The translations under genes were made by a program, and so were the position numbers. Shown here piece after piece: positions 9,710 through 20,483 of a stretch of DNA of 64,000 nucleotides. Location: NCBI GenBank assembly GCA_029891385.1, contig CM057231.1, forward strand, positions 66,418,990-66,482,989. The letters are read 5' to 3'. How positions within the stretch are numbered: position 1 is the stretch's first letter; every line of letters starts with the position of its first letter. The notes beneath the pieces were generated by a model. That model saw only the letters and a program-made list of their open reading frames with translations, was not told where the DNA came from and searched no databases. This DNA is from Erythroxylum novogranatense. Lineage: Eukaryota > Streptophyta > Magnoliopsida > Malpighiales > Erythroxylaceae.

Positions 9710-10536
9710 TGTAGGAAAATCCCGGTGTGAGCATCACATGCCCACGGTGCGGAAAACAAAAATTTTTGTTCCGGGACCTTCCCGAAAGCCAGGATCCATG
9801 TGACTATATAACAAAGTCAATCCAAAACGACCAAAGGAGACCGTCTCTAACGGTATCCACGCAGAGATCGGAGAACCTAACCGGGACAAACCCTTTGACC
9901 CGGGAATAGCTAAAATAAGGAGAAGACTGCTAGATCTTACCTTATTCTTGGAGAGCTTGGAATCACGATGGAGAAGGAGAAGAAATTGTTTGAAGATGAT
10001 GAAGAACGATGATGAAATGAGAGGAAAACTTTTTTTCCTTTCAAACTTCTCTTCTCTTCTTACAACCAACGACTACACTCATCATCTTCATTTCATTTTG
10101 TCTTCTTACCATTTAATGGAAAGATGAAAAGGCAAAAGATGGAAGCTTCTTTTGCCATCCACGTTAGCTTCATTATATATATATATATATATATAAAGTT
10201 AAAGATGAAGCTTCCTCCTCTCCTTCCACGTATGGTATATACATATATATATATATATATATTAATTAATTAATTAATTATATATAAATAATGCTGAAGT
10301 GGTACAGTCACACTGGGGTCGGTCCTACCGGCCTACCGGGTCCCGGTATGGGAAAAACCTCCGGAAACGTTTTTCAGCAATATCGATGTCGCGATCTCAT
10401 CGGGACATATCTCGATCTCATCGGGATCCATTTAATCCTTTTGCTCTCCATATATTGGATCTCTATCCAAAACTATTTTACCAATTCTCCGAGACACTCT
10501 TATGCGTGTGACCCATTAGGTTCCCAGTTATGTTGG
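9710..10536 (-). mobile_element. C1 5' LTR, first part (adjacent to the PBS)
   Basis: It starts TGTAGGAAAATCCCGG, the reverse complement of the LTR end, and is interrupted at 10537 by LARD-T. The remainder resumes at 20484. The two parts total about 1.85 kb. From 10078 onward it matches the 3' LTR from 2220 onward. It includes two TA-rich tracts near 10175-10195 and 10236-10285. Confidence 0.9.
10532..10536 (+). repeat. Target site duplication GTTGG, left copy
   Basis: GTTGG immediately precedes the LARD-T LTR start TGATTGAAC. The identical pentamer at 20479-20483 follows its end, and the C1 3' LTR shows the unoccupied site as TATGTTGGCCACTT at about 2676-2689. Confidence 0.9.
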
Positions 10537-10787
10537 TGATTGAACTCAAGTTTATCATATAAATTGGCTACACTTTTATGGCTTGTAATGTACTTTTTGA
10601 CTCTTGATTCATGATTTTGTGCTTAAATTAGTCCTCATGGTGAGCTTATGCTTTATGCAATTTGTTAGTAAAATTGTGCAAATTGACATTGATTGCATTA
10701 TAATTTTTCTAAGGACAATTGATACTGCAAATTGTTATTTTATATTGCAGGAGAAAAAGGGGTCAAAAGGATGAGAAAGTCAATGAT

Positions 10788-10962
10788 GCCGCGGCGAATC
10801 ACTCCGCATCCAGAAGAACGCTCGTCGCGACGAACAATTCTAGACGCTGGGGCGAACCAGACCCTCCATTCGCCGCAGCGAATTAATGGTATTTAATTTA
10901 TTCGCCGCGACGAGTGACCAAATTCATTCGCCACAATGAACTCATTTATTCGCCGCGGCGAA
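10788..10962 (+). repeat. GC palindrome array in LARD-T LTR 1
   Basis: Copies or variants of TTCGCCGCGGCGAA lie at 10788-10798 (half), 10869-10882 (one change), 10901-10914, 10927-10940 (degenerate) and 10949-10962 (perfect). A perfect TCGTCGCGACGA sits at 10822-10833. The array lies in an otherwise AT-rich LTR and has counterparts at about 14750-14920 and 18712-18890, where many copies carry small changes. Confidence 0.85.
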
Positions 10963-11764
10963 TGTCGATAACCCGACCCAAAATAGAAATTTTGTCTCAC
11001 TTTATGCGACCGGCCCCACGACCCATCCTTTAAATATTACGAATTAGGTTATCGGAGGGGGCTTCACTTATGAGAGAAAACACTGAAGAGAGACCGACGA
11101 GAGAAGAGAGAGAGGGGACGGCGTAGAGAAAAGAGAGGAGCGGTGGTCGTCGCTGCCTGGGTTCCTTCGGGGTTCCACAGGAAGTCATTTAGTTGTTTTC
11201 TTTTGGTTGTTTTCGCGGTGTCTTCCGCCGTGAGCAGCTATGGTTCGCCATGAGTTGCGGTGTTCCCGATTGTGATGTGTGGTTAGGCATTCTTCTCCTC
11301 TTGACGATGCGGCGATGGTTGGAGTTCACCGAGCACTAAAGGGAGTAGCAATCTATAGTTTGCTATGATTTATGAATATGCCTTAGTCGAGGGTTTATAG
11401 ATTGTAGTGATACTATTGATTAAAGCTCAATTAAATGTTTGGGCGTTTGTTGTGTTGTTTGGATTACTAGTTTACATTGTCACGTTTTAACTACATTGTT
11501 GTGAACAGTAGAGTTGGGGTTTATTGCTTTGTAGTTAGATTTTGCTTGATTATAGTTTAATTAAGCGGTGAACATTGTAATATGTTATGGATTTGTTTAT
11601 GTAGAAATTGGTGCTTAAATATATGAAGTCTCATATATGTTCACTTGTGATTTTGTTAATTCTCTTTTATACGCCTAGTTGTGTTAGATATTGAGTTGAT
11701 GCTAGATTGCATTTGACCACTTGCATTAACATGTCCATTGCATACACTAAGGTTTTAACAAGTT

Positions 11765-12200
11765 TTAATTAATCGAGTTGATTAATTAATTCATTGGACT
11801 TAACGAGTTGTTAAGGTTGAGCTTTGGAAACTTAGTGATTTCTAGTCCACGCCCACACTAAGATGTTTTAACAAGGTTTTAAGCAATGGAGTTCATTGAT
11901 TAAAACCTTGGACTTCGAGTTCCTTTAAGGTTTTAGGTGTTTTTGATTAATGGAGTCGAGAGTGACGAGTCCATTAATCAAGACCTGAACTTAAAGTGAG
12001 TCCTTTAAGGTTTTCCATTCAAACTTAGTGATTTCTAATCTGTCCGACTAAGATGCATAACGGGATCTCGAGCAATGGAGTTCATTGATCAAGATCTCGG
12101 ACTTAAAGAGTCCTCTAATGTTACGAGGCTCAAGAGCACTCAATGGGGTCTAGAGATGGAGTCGCGAGTGGCGAGATTCCATTAATCGAAACCACGAACT
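11765..12200 (+). repeat. Chain of imperfectly repeated hairpins in LARD-T LTR 1
   Basis: Successive inverted repeats are TTAATTAATC/GATTAATTAA (11765-11789), AAGGTTTTAA..CAATG/CATTG..TTAAAACCTT (11873-11910), GATTAATGGA/TCCATTAATC (11945-11979), and an imperfect one around GATCTCGAGCAATG/CATTGATCAAGATCTC (about 12063-12098). A weak fifth lies at about 12149-12183. Each is followed by a variant of GGACTTAACGAGTTGTTAAGG. The chain is repeated in LTRs 2 and 3; element A has only the first hairpin. Confidence 0.75.
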
Positions 12201-12550
12201 TAGAGATAGCCTTTAAGGTTTACTATTCACACTTAGTTTTGAACTGTGATAGCCAAAATTCATTTTCAAGAGGATTCTATCTTTTGTTTTACTCTTTTAT
12301 TTTCTATTTCCAAAACCCAAAAATACTTTTTGCATACATTTTAGTTTATTAATGTTTTAAAATCAAAACCCCTTTTCCTTGCTAATTTCACTTGCATTGA
12401 ATGACATATAGGCTAGCTTAGGTCCATTTCATTAGGTTCCTTTGAGAGGCGACCGAGGTTGCATCCTATGCTGCAATCCTTGGTATAAATTATTTTATTT
12501 GACGGTTTCAAGGATCGATTCTAGGATCGAGCGACGAGTCAAGATCAAAT

Positions 12551-12567
12551 TGGCGTCGTTCTTGGGG
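12551..12567 (+). other. LARD-T primer binding site 1 (tRNA-Asp type)
   Basis: TGGCGTCGTTCTTGGGG matches 13 of 17 positions of the site complementary to the 3' end of plant tRNA-Asp (TGGCGCCGTTGCCGGGG), the primer used by Athila-like elements. It lies 3 bases after the LTR end. Confidence 0.75.
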
Positions 12568-13117
12568 AACCAAGAAGTGGTTCTTTAAGTTTGCTTTTGT
12601 CATTTGTTGCTACGTGAAGTTAGGTGTCTTTTCTTTTAGGTTGCATTCTAAATAGTTTAGTTGCATTTGCATCGTTAGTTAGTATTTTGCAGATTACACC
12701 TTTTATGGAAGTTCACCGAGGCTAACTCTTATTTTTACGTGACCAACATTTCGGTGAATCGGCTTAGTGGAGGCCGACATGGACGTGGGACTGGATGAAG
12801 TTATTTAGCCACACCATGGCCATTGTCGAAGGTTAACCGGCAAATCCAAGACCTCCATAACTCCCGGTTATTTCTTTCCTTCACTTGTTTACTCACTTAT
12901 GCCTTATGATTGCTTGTGACTTATATTGGTGCATTATTTTATTAAGTAAGTGTCGGGAGGAGCAACCTCGAGAGAAAATAGCTTAGCTTTTAGTTTAATT
13001 AGTATCTTTTCAATTCAATAAAGTCCCTTTGAGTTACGCCTCCTGCCTTCCTTACATTGTGTTGAATTGCCCTTGTGCTCTATTTCTTCTTGCTTAACAT
13101 TGAGGACAATGTGTTGA

Positions 13118-13130
13118 TTAAGTGTGGGGA
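13118..13130 (+). other. Inner polypurine-like tract of LARD-T
   Basis: TTAAGTGTGGGGA lies about 1.37 kb upstream of the LTR and is nearly the same as the terminal PPT. It follows AACATTGAGGACAATG, a context known from Athila-type interiors. Interior 2 has it at 17090-17102. Confidence 0.55.
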
Positions 13131-14498
13131 GTTATTTCCTATTATTTTTTGACATTGCATGACTATTGCTATTGTGTTTCATTGAGGACATATGAATTGT
13201 TGGCTGATTTGTGCGTTCTGCGCTAACTTGAGTTAGTTTACATTCTCATGTCATTCGCATTTCTTCGCATGACGAGTGATCACACGTCAGCGGCGCTGCT
13301 CTTCAGATTTCGTATATGTCGCGGCGTGTTCCATGTTATGTCGCGACGTCCATACTGTGCATGAATGATTACGTGCTTAATTTTTTCACTCAATTCAATT
13401 TTGTTTTGCCTTTGGACTTTTGTGGCTTTTGTTTTCAAAGTCTTTCTTGGTTTCAAATGATGCTTGAGTTATTGAAAACATCTTCCATCCTTTTCATGAT
13501 AATTTGACTTGACAAAACCTTACTTTCAATGTTTTCAATACAAAGTGGATGGAAGCATGCTAATAAAGTGGCATTTTAAGTTTTTAAGACTTGAGATTGT
13601 TCATAGAGATCATACCCTTGTGGAAGGATATTTGAGCCAAACATTTTCTTCTATCTTTGTGTGCATCTTCTTATTTCATTCTTCTCCAGAACTTGTTTTA
13701 ATTCTTACTTGAAGCTTAATGAACTGAATTTTTGCTGATATGATAGAGGCGTTCTTTCTTAAACCCATTTGCCTAAACACTGTCCCTTACACATTCATCC
13801 ATTGCTAGCCCCTTTGAGCTTCTTGTTATGAGCATTTGCATTTATATTCTTAGATGATGTCGATGATACGTGTTTAGTTATTAGCGATAGTCTATGTTTT
13901 GTTATTAGTTCTCGAAAAAAAAAAAGTGTTGAAAAATGAAAAAATATTAGTCTTGTGTATCCGGAAAAGGGATAATAATGTGTTGTATCCCAAAAAGGGA
14001 TTAGCATCTCAAATGAGATGAAAAAAAAATTATTCATATTCAATTGTTAGTTTGAATTCTACCGATGACATCAGTTCACATTTAGTGCATATGTTCATAT
14101 TTTCTTTCTTATACTTCATCCATTCATTTAGCCTTCCATACATTACAACCCTCAAAGTCCTCTTGATCTTGAAATGATAGTTTTGTGGTGGAAAAATAGA
14201 ATTGACACAAGCCTATGGTAGGAGGTGACTTAAGTAGATTGAGAGAAAATACCTGAACACAAGTGAGTGAGCGTAAACACTATATCTTGAGAGTTTCTCT
14301 TTTGTTCAATCTCTTGTGCTTGAATTCTTTTAGTGTTTATTCATTAGCTTTCTTCTTATTTCTTTGTGGTTGAATTAGAAAGTAACTCGAGTCAAGTTCA
14401 TTTTATTGTTTTGAGTATGGGTGCTATTTTCTTTTCCTCTTGTATTCTTTTTGACTCGGTAAACTTTGTCCGAGTACAAAGGTCTAAGTGTGGGGAAT

Positions 14499-16519
14499 TG
14501 ATTGAACTCAAGTTTATCATATAAATTGGCTACACTTTTATGGCTTTTAATGTACTTTTGACTCTTGATTCATGATTTTGTGCTTAAATTAGTCCTCTGC
14601 GGTGAGCTTATGCTTTATGCAATTTGTTAGTAAATTGTGCAAATTGACATTGATTGCATTATAATTTTCTAAGGACAATTGATACTGCAAATTGTTATTT
14701 TATATTGCGGGAGAAAAAAGGTCAAAAGGATGAGAAAGTCAATGATGCATGGCGAATCACTCCGCGTCGGAAGAACGCTCGTCGTGACGAACAATTCTAA
14801 ACGCTGGGCGAACCGGACCCTCCATTCGCCGCAATAATTAATGGTATTTAATTTATTCGCCATGACGAGTGACCAAATTCATTCGCCACAATGAACTACG
14901 ACTATTCGCCATGCGAATGTCGGGTAACCCAACCCAAAATAGAAATTTTGTCTCAGCATGCGACCATTGACCACGACCCATCCTTTAAATATTACGAATT
15001 AGGTTATCGGAGGGGGCTTCGACTTCGCATGACGAGAAAAATGCAGAGAGAGACCAACGAGAGAAGAGAGGAGAGAGGGACGGCGTAGAGAGAAAAGAGA
15101 GGAGCGGTGGTCGTCGCGCGCCCGTGGTTCCCCGGGGTTCCACAGGAAGTCATTTTAGTTGTTTTCTTTTGGTTGTTTCGCGGTGTCTTCCGCCGTGAAA
15201 GTGCTATGGTTACGCCATGAGTTGCGGTGTTCCCGATTGTGATGTGTGGTTAGGCATTCTTCTCCTCTTGACGATCACGATGATGGTTGGAGTTCACCGA
15301 GCACTAAAGGGAGTAGCAATCTATAGTTTGCTATGATTTATGAATATGCCTTGGTGAGGGTTTATAGATTGTAGTGATACTATTGATTAAAGCTCAATTA
15401 AATGTTTGGGCGTTTGTTGTGTTGTTTGGATTACTAGTTTACATTGTCACGTTTTTAACTACATTGTTGGGAACAGTAGAGTTGGGGTTTATTGCTTTGT
15501 AGTTAGATTTTGCTTGATTATAGTTTAATTAAGCGGTGAGCGATGTAATATGTTATGGATTTGTTTATGTAGAAATTAGGTGCTTAAATATATGAAGTCT
15601 CATATATGTTCACTTGTGATTTTGTTAATTCTCTTTTATACGCCTAGTTGTGTTAGATATTGAGTTGATGCTAGATTGCATTTGACCACTTGCATTAACA
15701 TGTCCATTGCATACACTAAGGTTTTTAACAAGTTTTAATTAATCGAGTTGATTAATTAATTCATTGGACTTAACGAGTTGTTAAGGTTGAGCTTTGGAAA
15801 CTTAGTGATTTCTAGTCCACGCCCACACTAAGATGTTTTTAACAAGGTTTTAAGCAATGGAGTTCATTGATTAAAACCTTGGACTTCGAGTTCCTTTAAG
15901 GTTTTAGGTGTTTTTGATTAATGGAGTCGAGTGTGACGAGTCCATTAATCAAGACCTGAACTTAAAGTGAGTCCTTTAAGGTTTTCCATTCAAACTTAGT
16001 GATTTCTAATCTGTCCGACTAAGATGCATAACGGGATCTCGAGCAATGGAGTTCATTGATCAAGATCTCGGACTTAAAGAGTCCTCTAATGTTACGAGGC
16101 TCAAGAGCACTCAATGGGGTCTAGAGATGGAGTCGCAGTGACGAGATTCCATTAATCGAAACCACGAACTTAGAGATAGCCCTTTAAGGTTTACTATTCA
16201 CACTTAGTTTTGAACTGTGATAGCCAAAATTCATTTTCAAGAGGATTCTATCTTTTGTTTTACTCTTTTTATTTTCTATTTCCAAAACCCAAAATACTTT
16301 TTGCATACATTTTAGTTTATTAATGTTTTAAAATCGAAACCCCTTTTTCCTTGCTAATTTCACTTGCATTGAATGACATATAGGCTAGCTTAGGTCCATT
16401 TCATTAGGTTCCTTTGAGAGCGACCGAGGTTGCATCCTATGCTGCAATCTTTGGTATAAATTATTTTATTTGACGGTTTCAAGGATCGATTCTAGGATCG
16501 AACGACGAGTAGAAGATCA
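14499..16519 (+). mobile_element. LARD-T LTR 2 (internal)
   Basis: It is bounded by TGATTGAAC and AGATCA, preceded by the PPT CTAAGTGTGGGGAAT and followed by a second PBS. It differs from LTRs 1 and 3 mostly by short indels concentrated in CG-rich places. There is no TSD at either side, as expected for an internal LTR. Confidence 0.92.
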
Positions 16520-18462
16520 AATTGGCGTCGTTCTTGGGGAACCAAGTGGGTTCTTTAAGTTTGCTTTTGTCATTTGTTGCTACGTGAAGTTAGGTGTCTT
16601 TTCTTTTAGGTTGCATTCTAAATAGTTTAGTTGCATTTGCATCGTTAGTTAGTATTTTGCAGATTACACCTTTTATGGAAGTTCACCGAGGCTAACTCTT
16701 ATTTTTCGTGACCAACATTTCGGTGAATCGCGGCTTAGTGGAAGGCCGACATGGGCGTGGGATCGATGAAGTTATTTACCACACCATGGCCATTGTCGAA
16801 GGTTAACCGGGCAAATCCAAGACCTCCATAACTCCCAGGTTATTTCTTTCCTTCACTTGTTTACTCACTTATGCCTTATGATTGCTTGTGACTTATATTG
16901 GTGCATTATTTTATTAAGTAAGTGTCGGGGAGGAGCAACCTCAGTAGAAAATAGCTTAGCTTTTAGTTTAATTAGTATCTTTTCAATTCAATAAAGTCCC
17001 TTTGAGTTACGCCTCCTGCCTTCCTTACATTTTGTTGAATTGCCCTGTGCTCTATTTCTTCTTGCTTAACATTGAGGACAATGTGTTGATTAAGTGTGGG
17101 GAGTTATTTCCTATTATTTTTTGACATTGCATGACTATTGCTATTGTGTTTCATTGAGGACATATGAATTGTTGGCTGATTTGTGCGTTCTGCGCTAACT
17201 TGAGTTTACATTACATTCTGTCATTACGCATTTCTTCGCCATGACAGTGATCACACGTCATGCGACGCTGCTCTTCAGATTTCGTATATGTCGCGGCGTG
17301 TTCCATGTTATGTCGCGACGTCCATACTGTGCATGAATGATTACGTGCTTAATTTTTTTCACTCAATTCAATTTTGTTTTGCAATTTGGACTTTTGTGGC
17401 TTTTGTTTTCAAAGTCTTTCTTGGTTTCAAAATGATGCTTGAGTTATTGAAAACATCTTCCATCCTTTTCATGATAATTTGACTTGACAAAACCTTACTT
17501 TCAATGTTTTCAATACAAAGTGGATGGAAGCATGCTAATAAAGTGGCATTTTAAGTTTTAAGACTTGAGATTGTTCATAGAGATCATACCACTTGTGGAA
17601 GGATATTTGAGCCAAACATTTTCTTCTATCTTTGTGTGCATCTTCTTATTTCATTCTTCTCGAACTTGTTTTAATTCTTACTTGAAGCTTAATGAACTGA
17701 ATTTTTGCTGATATGATAGGCGTTCTTTCTTAAACCCATTTGCTAAACACCTTCCCTTACACATTCATCCATTGCTAGCCCTTTGAGCTTTCTTGTTATG
17801 AGCATTTGCATTTATATTCTTAGATGATGTCGAGTCCGTGTTTAGTTATTAGCGATAGTCTATGTTTTGTTATTAGTTCTCGAAAAAAAAGTGTTGAAAA
17901 TGAAAAAATGTTAGTCTTGTGTATCCGAAAGGGATAATAATGTGTTGTATCCCAAAAGGATTAGCATCTCAAATGAGATGAAAAAAACAAATTATTCAAG
18001 ATTCAATTGTTAGTTTGAATTCTCTGATGACATCAGTTCACATTTAGTGCATATGTTCATATTTTCTTTCTTATACTTCATCCATTCATTTAGCCTTCCA
18101 TACATTACAACCCTCAAAGTCCTCTTGATCTTGAAATGATAGTTTTGTGGTGGAAAAATAGAATTGACCTGAGCCTATGGTAGGAGGTGACTTAAGTAGA
18201 TTGAGAGAAAATACCCTAGACACAAGTGGTGGCGTAAACACTATATCTTGAGAGTTTCTCTTTTGTTCAATCTCTTGTGCTTGAATTCTTTTAATGTTTA
18301 TTCTGTTAGCTTTCTTCTTATTTCTTTGTGGTTGAATTAGAGAAAGTAACTCGAGTCAAGTTCATTTTATTGTTTTGAGTATGGGTGCTATTTTCTTTTC
18401 CTCTTGTATTCTTTTTGACTCGTAAACTTTGTCCAGAGTACAAAGGTCTAAGTGTGGGGAAT
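16520..18462 (+). mobile_element. LARD-T interior 2 (non-coding)
   Basis: A near-copy of interior 1, with PBS at 16523-16539, inner purine tract at 17090-17102, triple hairpin near 17919-17980 (the first stem shortened by lost bases) and PPT at 18448-18462. No retroviral coding domain is present. Confidence 0.85.
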
Positions 18463-20478
18463 TGATTGAACTCAAGTTTATCATATAAATTGGCTACACT
18501 TTTATGGCTTTTAATGTACTTTTTGACTCTTGATTCATGATTTTGTGCTTAAATTAGTCCACTGCGGTGAGCTTATGCTTTATGCAATTTGTTAGTAAAA
18601 TTGTGCAAATTGACATTGATTGCATTATAATTTTCTAAGGACAATTGATACTGCAAATTGTTATTTTATATTGCGGGAGAAAAGGGTCAAAAGGATGAGA
18701 AAGTCAATGATGCTTGGCGAATCACTCGCGTCGGTAAGAACGCTCGTCGTGACGAACAATTCTAAACGCCGGGCGAACCGGACCCTCCATTCGCCGCATG
18801 GCCAATTAATGGTATTTAATTTATTCGCGCGACGAGTGACAAAATTCATTCGCCACAATAACTCATGCCTATTCGCGCGGCGAATGTCGGGTAACCCGAC
18901 CCAAAATAGAAATTTTGTCTCACTGCATGCGACCCACCCGACCCATCCTTTAAATATTACGAATTAGGTTATCGGAGGGGCTTCGACTTCACGAGAAAAA
19001 CAGAGAGAGACCAACGAGAGAAGAGAGGAGAGAGGGACGGCGTAGAGAAAAAGAGAGGAGGCGGTGGTCGTCGCTGCCGGGGTTCCACCGGGGTTCCACA
19101 GGAAGTCATTTTAGTTGTTTTCTTTTGGTTGTTTTCGCAGTGTCTTCCGCCGTGAGCAGCTATGGTTCGCCATGAGTTGCGGTGTTCCCGATTGTGATGT
19201 GTGGTTAGGCATTCTTCTCCTCTTGACGATGCAAAGATGGTTGGAGTTCACCGAGCACTAAAGGGAGTAAGCAATCTATAGTTTGCTATGATTTATGAAT
19301 ATGCCTTGGTCGAGGGTTTATAGATTGTAGTGATACTATTGATTAAAGCTCAATTAAATGTTTGGACGTTTGTTGTGTTGTTTGGATTACTAGTTTACAT
19401 TGTCACGTTTTAACTACATTGTTGTGAGCAGTAGAGTTGGGGTTTATTGCTTTGTAGTTAGATTTTGCTGATTATAGTTTAATTAAGCGGTGAGCGATGT
19501 AATATGTTATGGATTTGTTTATGTAGAAATTAGGTGCTTAAATATATGAAGTCTCATATATGTTCACTTGTGATTTTGTTAATTCTCTTTTATCTGCCTA
19601 GTTGTGTTAGATATTGAGTTGATGCTAGATTGCATTTGACCACTTGCATTAACATGTCCATTGCATACACTAAGGTTTTTAACAAGTTTTAATTAATCGA
19701 GTTGATTAATTAATTCATTGGACTTAACGAGTTGTTAAGGTTGAGCTTTCAGAAACTTAGTGATTTCTAGTCCACGCCCACACTAAGATGTTTTTAACAA
19801 GGTTTTAAGCAATGGGTTCATTGATTAAAACCTTGGACTTCAGTTCCTTTAAGGTTTTAGGTGTTTTGATTAATGGAGTCGAGAGTGACAGAGTCCATTA
19901 ATCAAGACCTGAACTTAAAGTGAGTCCTTTAAGGTTTTCCATTCAAACTTAGTGATTTCTAATCTGTCCGACTAAGATGCACTTAACGGGATCTCGAGCA
20001 ATGGGTTCATTGATCAAGATCTCGGACTTAAAGAGTCCTCTAATGTTACGAGGCTCAAGAGCACTCAATGGGGTCTAGAGAGATGGAGTCGCGAGTGACA
20101 GATTCCATTAATCGAAACCACGAACTTAGAGATAGCCTTTAAGGTTTACTATTCACACTTAGTTTTGAACTGTGATAGCCAAAATTCATTTTCGGGAGGA
20201 TTCTATCTTTTGTTTTACTCTTTTTATTTTCTATTTCCAAAACCCAAAAATACTTTTTGCATACATTTTAGTTTATTAATGTTTTAAAATCAAAACCCCT
20301 TTTTCCTTGCTAATTTCACTTGCATTGAATGACATATAGGCTAGCTTAGGTCCATTTCATTAGGTTCCTTTGAGAGCGACCGAGGTTGCATCCTATCTTT
20401 GCAATCCTTGGTATAAATTATTTTATTTGACCGGTTTCCAAGGATCGATTCTAGGATCGAACGACGAGCCGAAGATCA
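18463..20478 (+). mobile_element. LARD-T LTR 3
   Basis: It begins TGATTGAAC and ends GAAGATCA, then the right TSD. It carries the same palindrome array (about 18712-18890) and hairpin chain (about 19683-20120) as the other two. Confidence 0.92.
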
Positions 20479-20483
20479 GTTGG
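20479..20483 (+). repeat. Target site duplication GTTGG, right copy
   Basis: GTTGG joins the end of LARD-T to CCACTTAGATC, where the C1 5' LTR resumes. Confidence 0.9.

Larger units (their letters stand above)
10537..12547 (+). mobile_element. LARD-T LTR 1
   Basis: It begins TGATTGAACTCAAG and ends AAGATCA. In order it holds a GC palindrome array at 10788-10962, an AG-rich block at about 11070-11150 that could be a transcribed leader, a hairpin chain at 11765-12200, and a conserved tail containing GGTTGCATCC near 12450. No reading frame is shared between the three LTR copies. Confidence 0.92.
12548..14498 (+). mobile_element. LARD-T interior 1 (non-coding)
   Basis: It contains a tRNA-Asp-type PBS at 12551, an inner polypurine-like tract at 13118-13130 following AACATTGAGGACAATG, the triple hairpin near 13958-14020, and the terminal PPT at 14484-14498. 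No gag, PR, RT, RNase H or INT motif can be read. It is about 99% collinear with interior 2, so short open frames can be compared directly, and none keeps its frame. Confidence 0.85.
10537..20478 (+). mobile_element. LARD-T: non-coding LTR element in LTR-interior-LTR-interior-LTR form
   Basis: A 9.94 kb insertion bounded by TGATTGAAC and GATCA with a perfect 5-bp TSD (GTTGG). It has three LTRs of about 2.0 kb (10537-12547, 14499-16519, 18463-20478) and two interiors of about 1.95 kb (12548-14498, 16520-18462). Each interior has a PBS and a PPT but no gag or pol. It fits the LARD class of large non-autonomous elements, mobilised in trans by a coding relative, probably Athila-like given the tRNA-Asp PBS. 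The third LTR and second interior most likely arose by unequal recombination or tandem reverse transcription. Confidence 0.92.

Noticed and set aside
13316..13507. 63-codon frame starting MSRRVPCYVATS, repeated at 17288-17482 in the second LARD-T interior
   Set aside because: The two copies share the nucleotide sequence, but the protein diverges by frameshift after about 24 residues, so the frame is not being maintained.
18620..18967. 115-codon frame in LARD-T LTR 3
   Set aside because: It spans the palindrome array and is absent from LTRs 1 and 2 because of indels.
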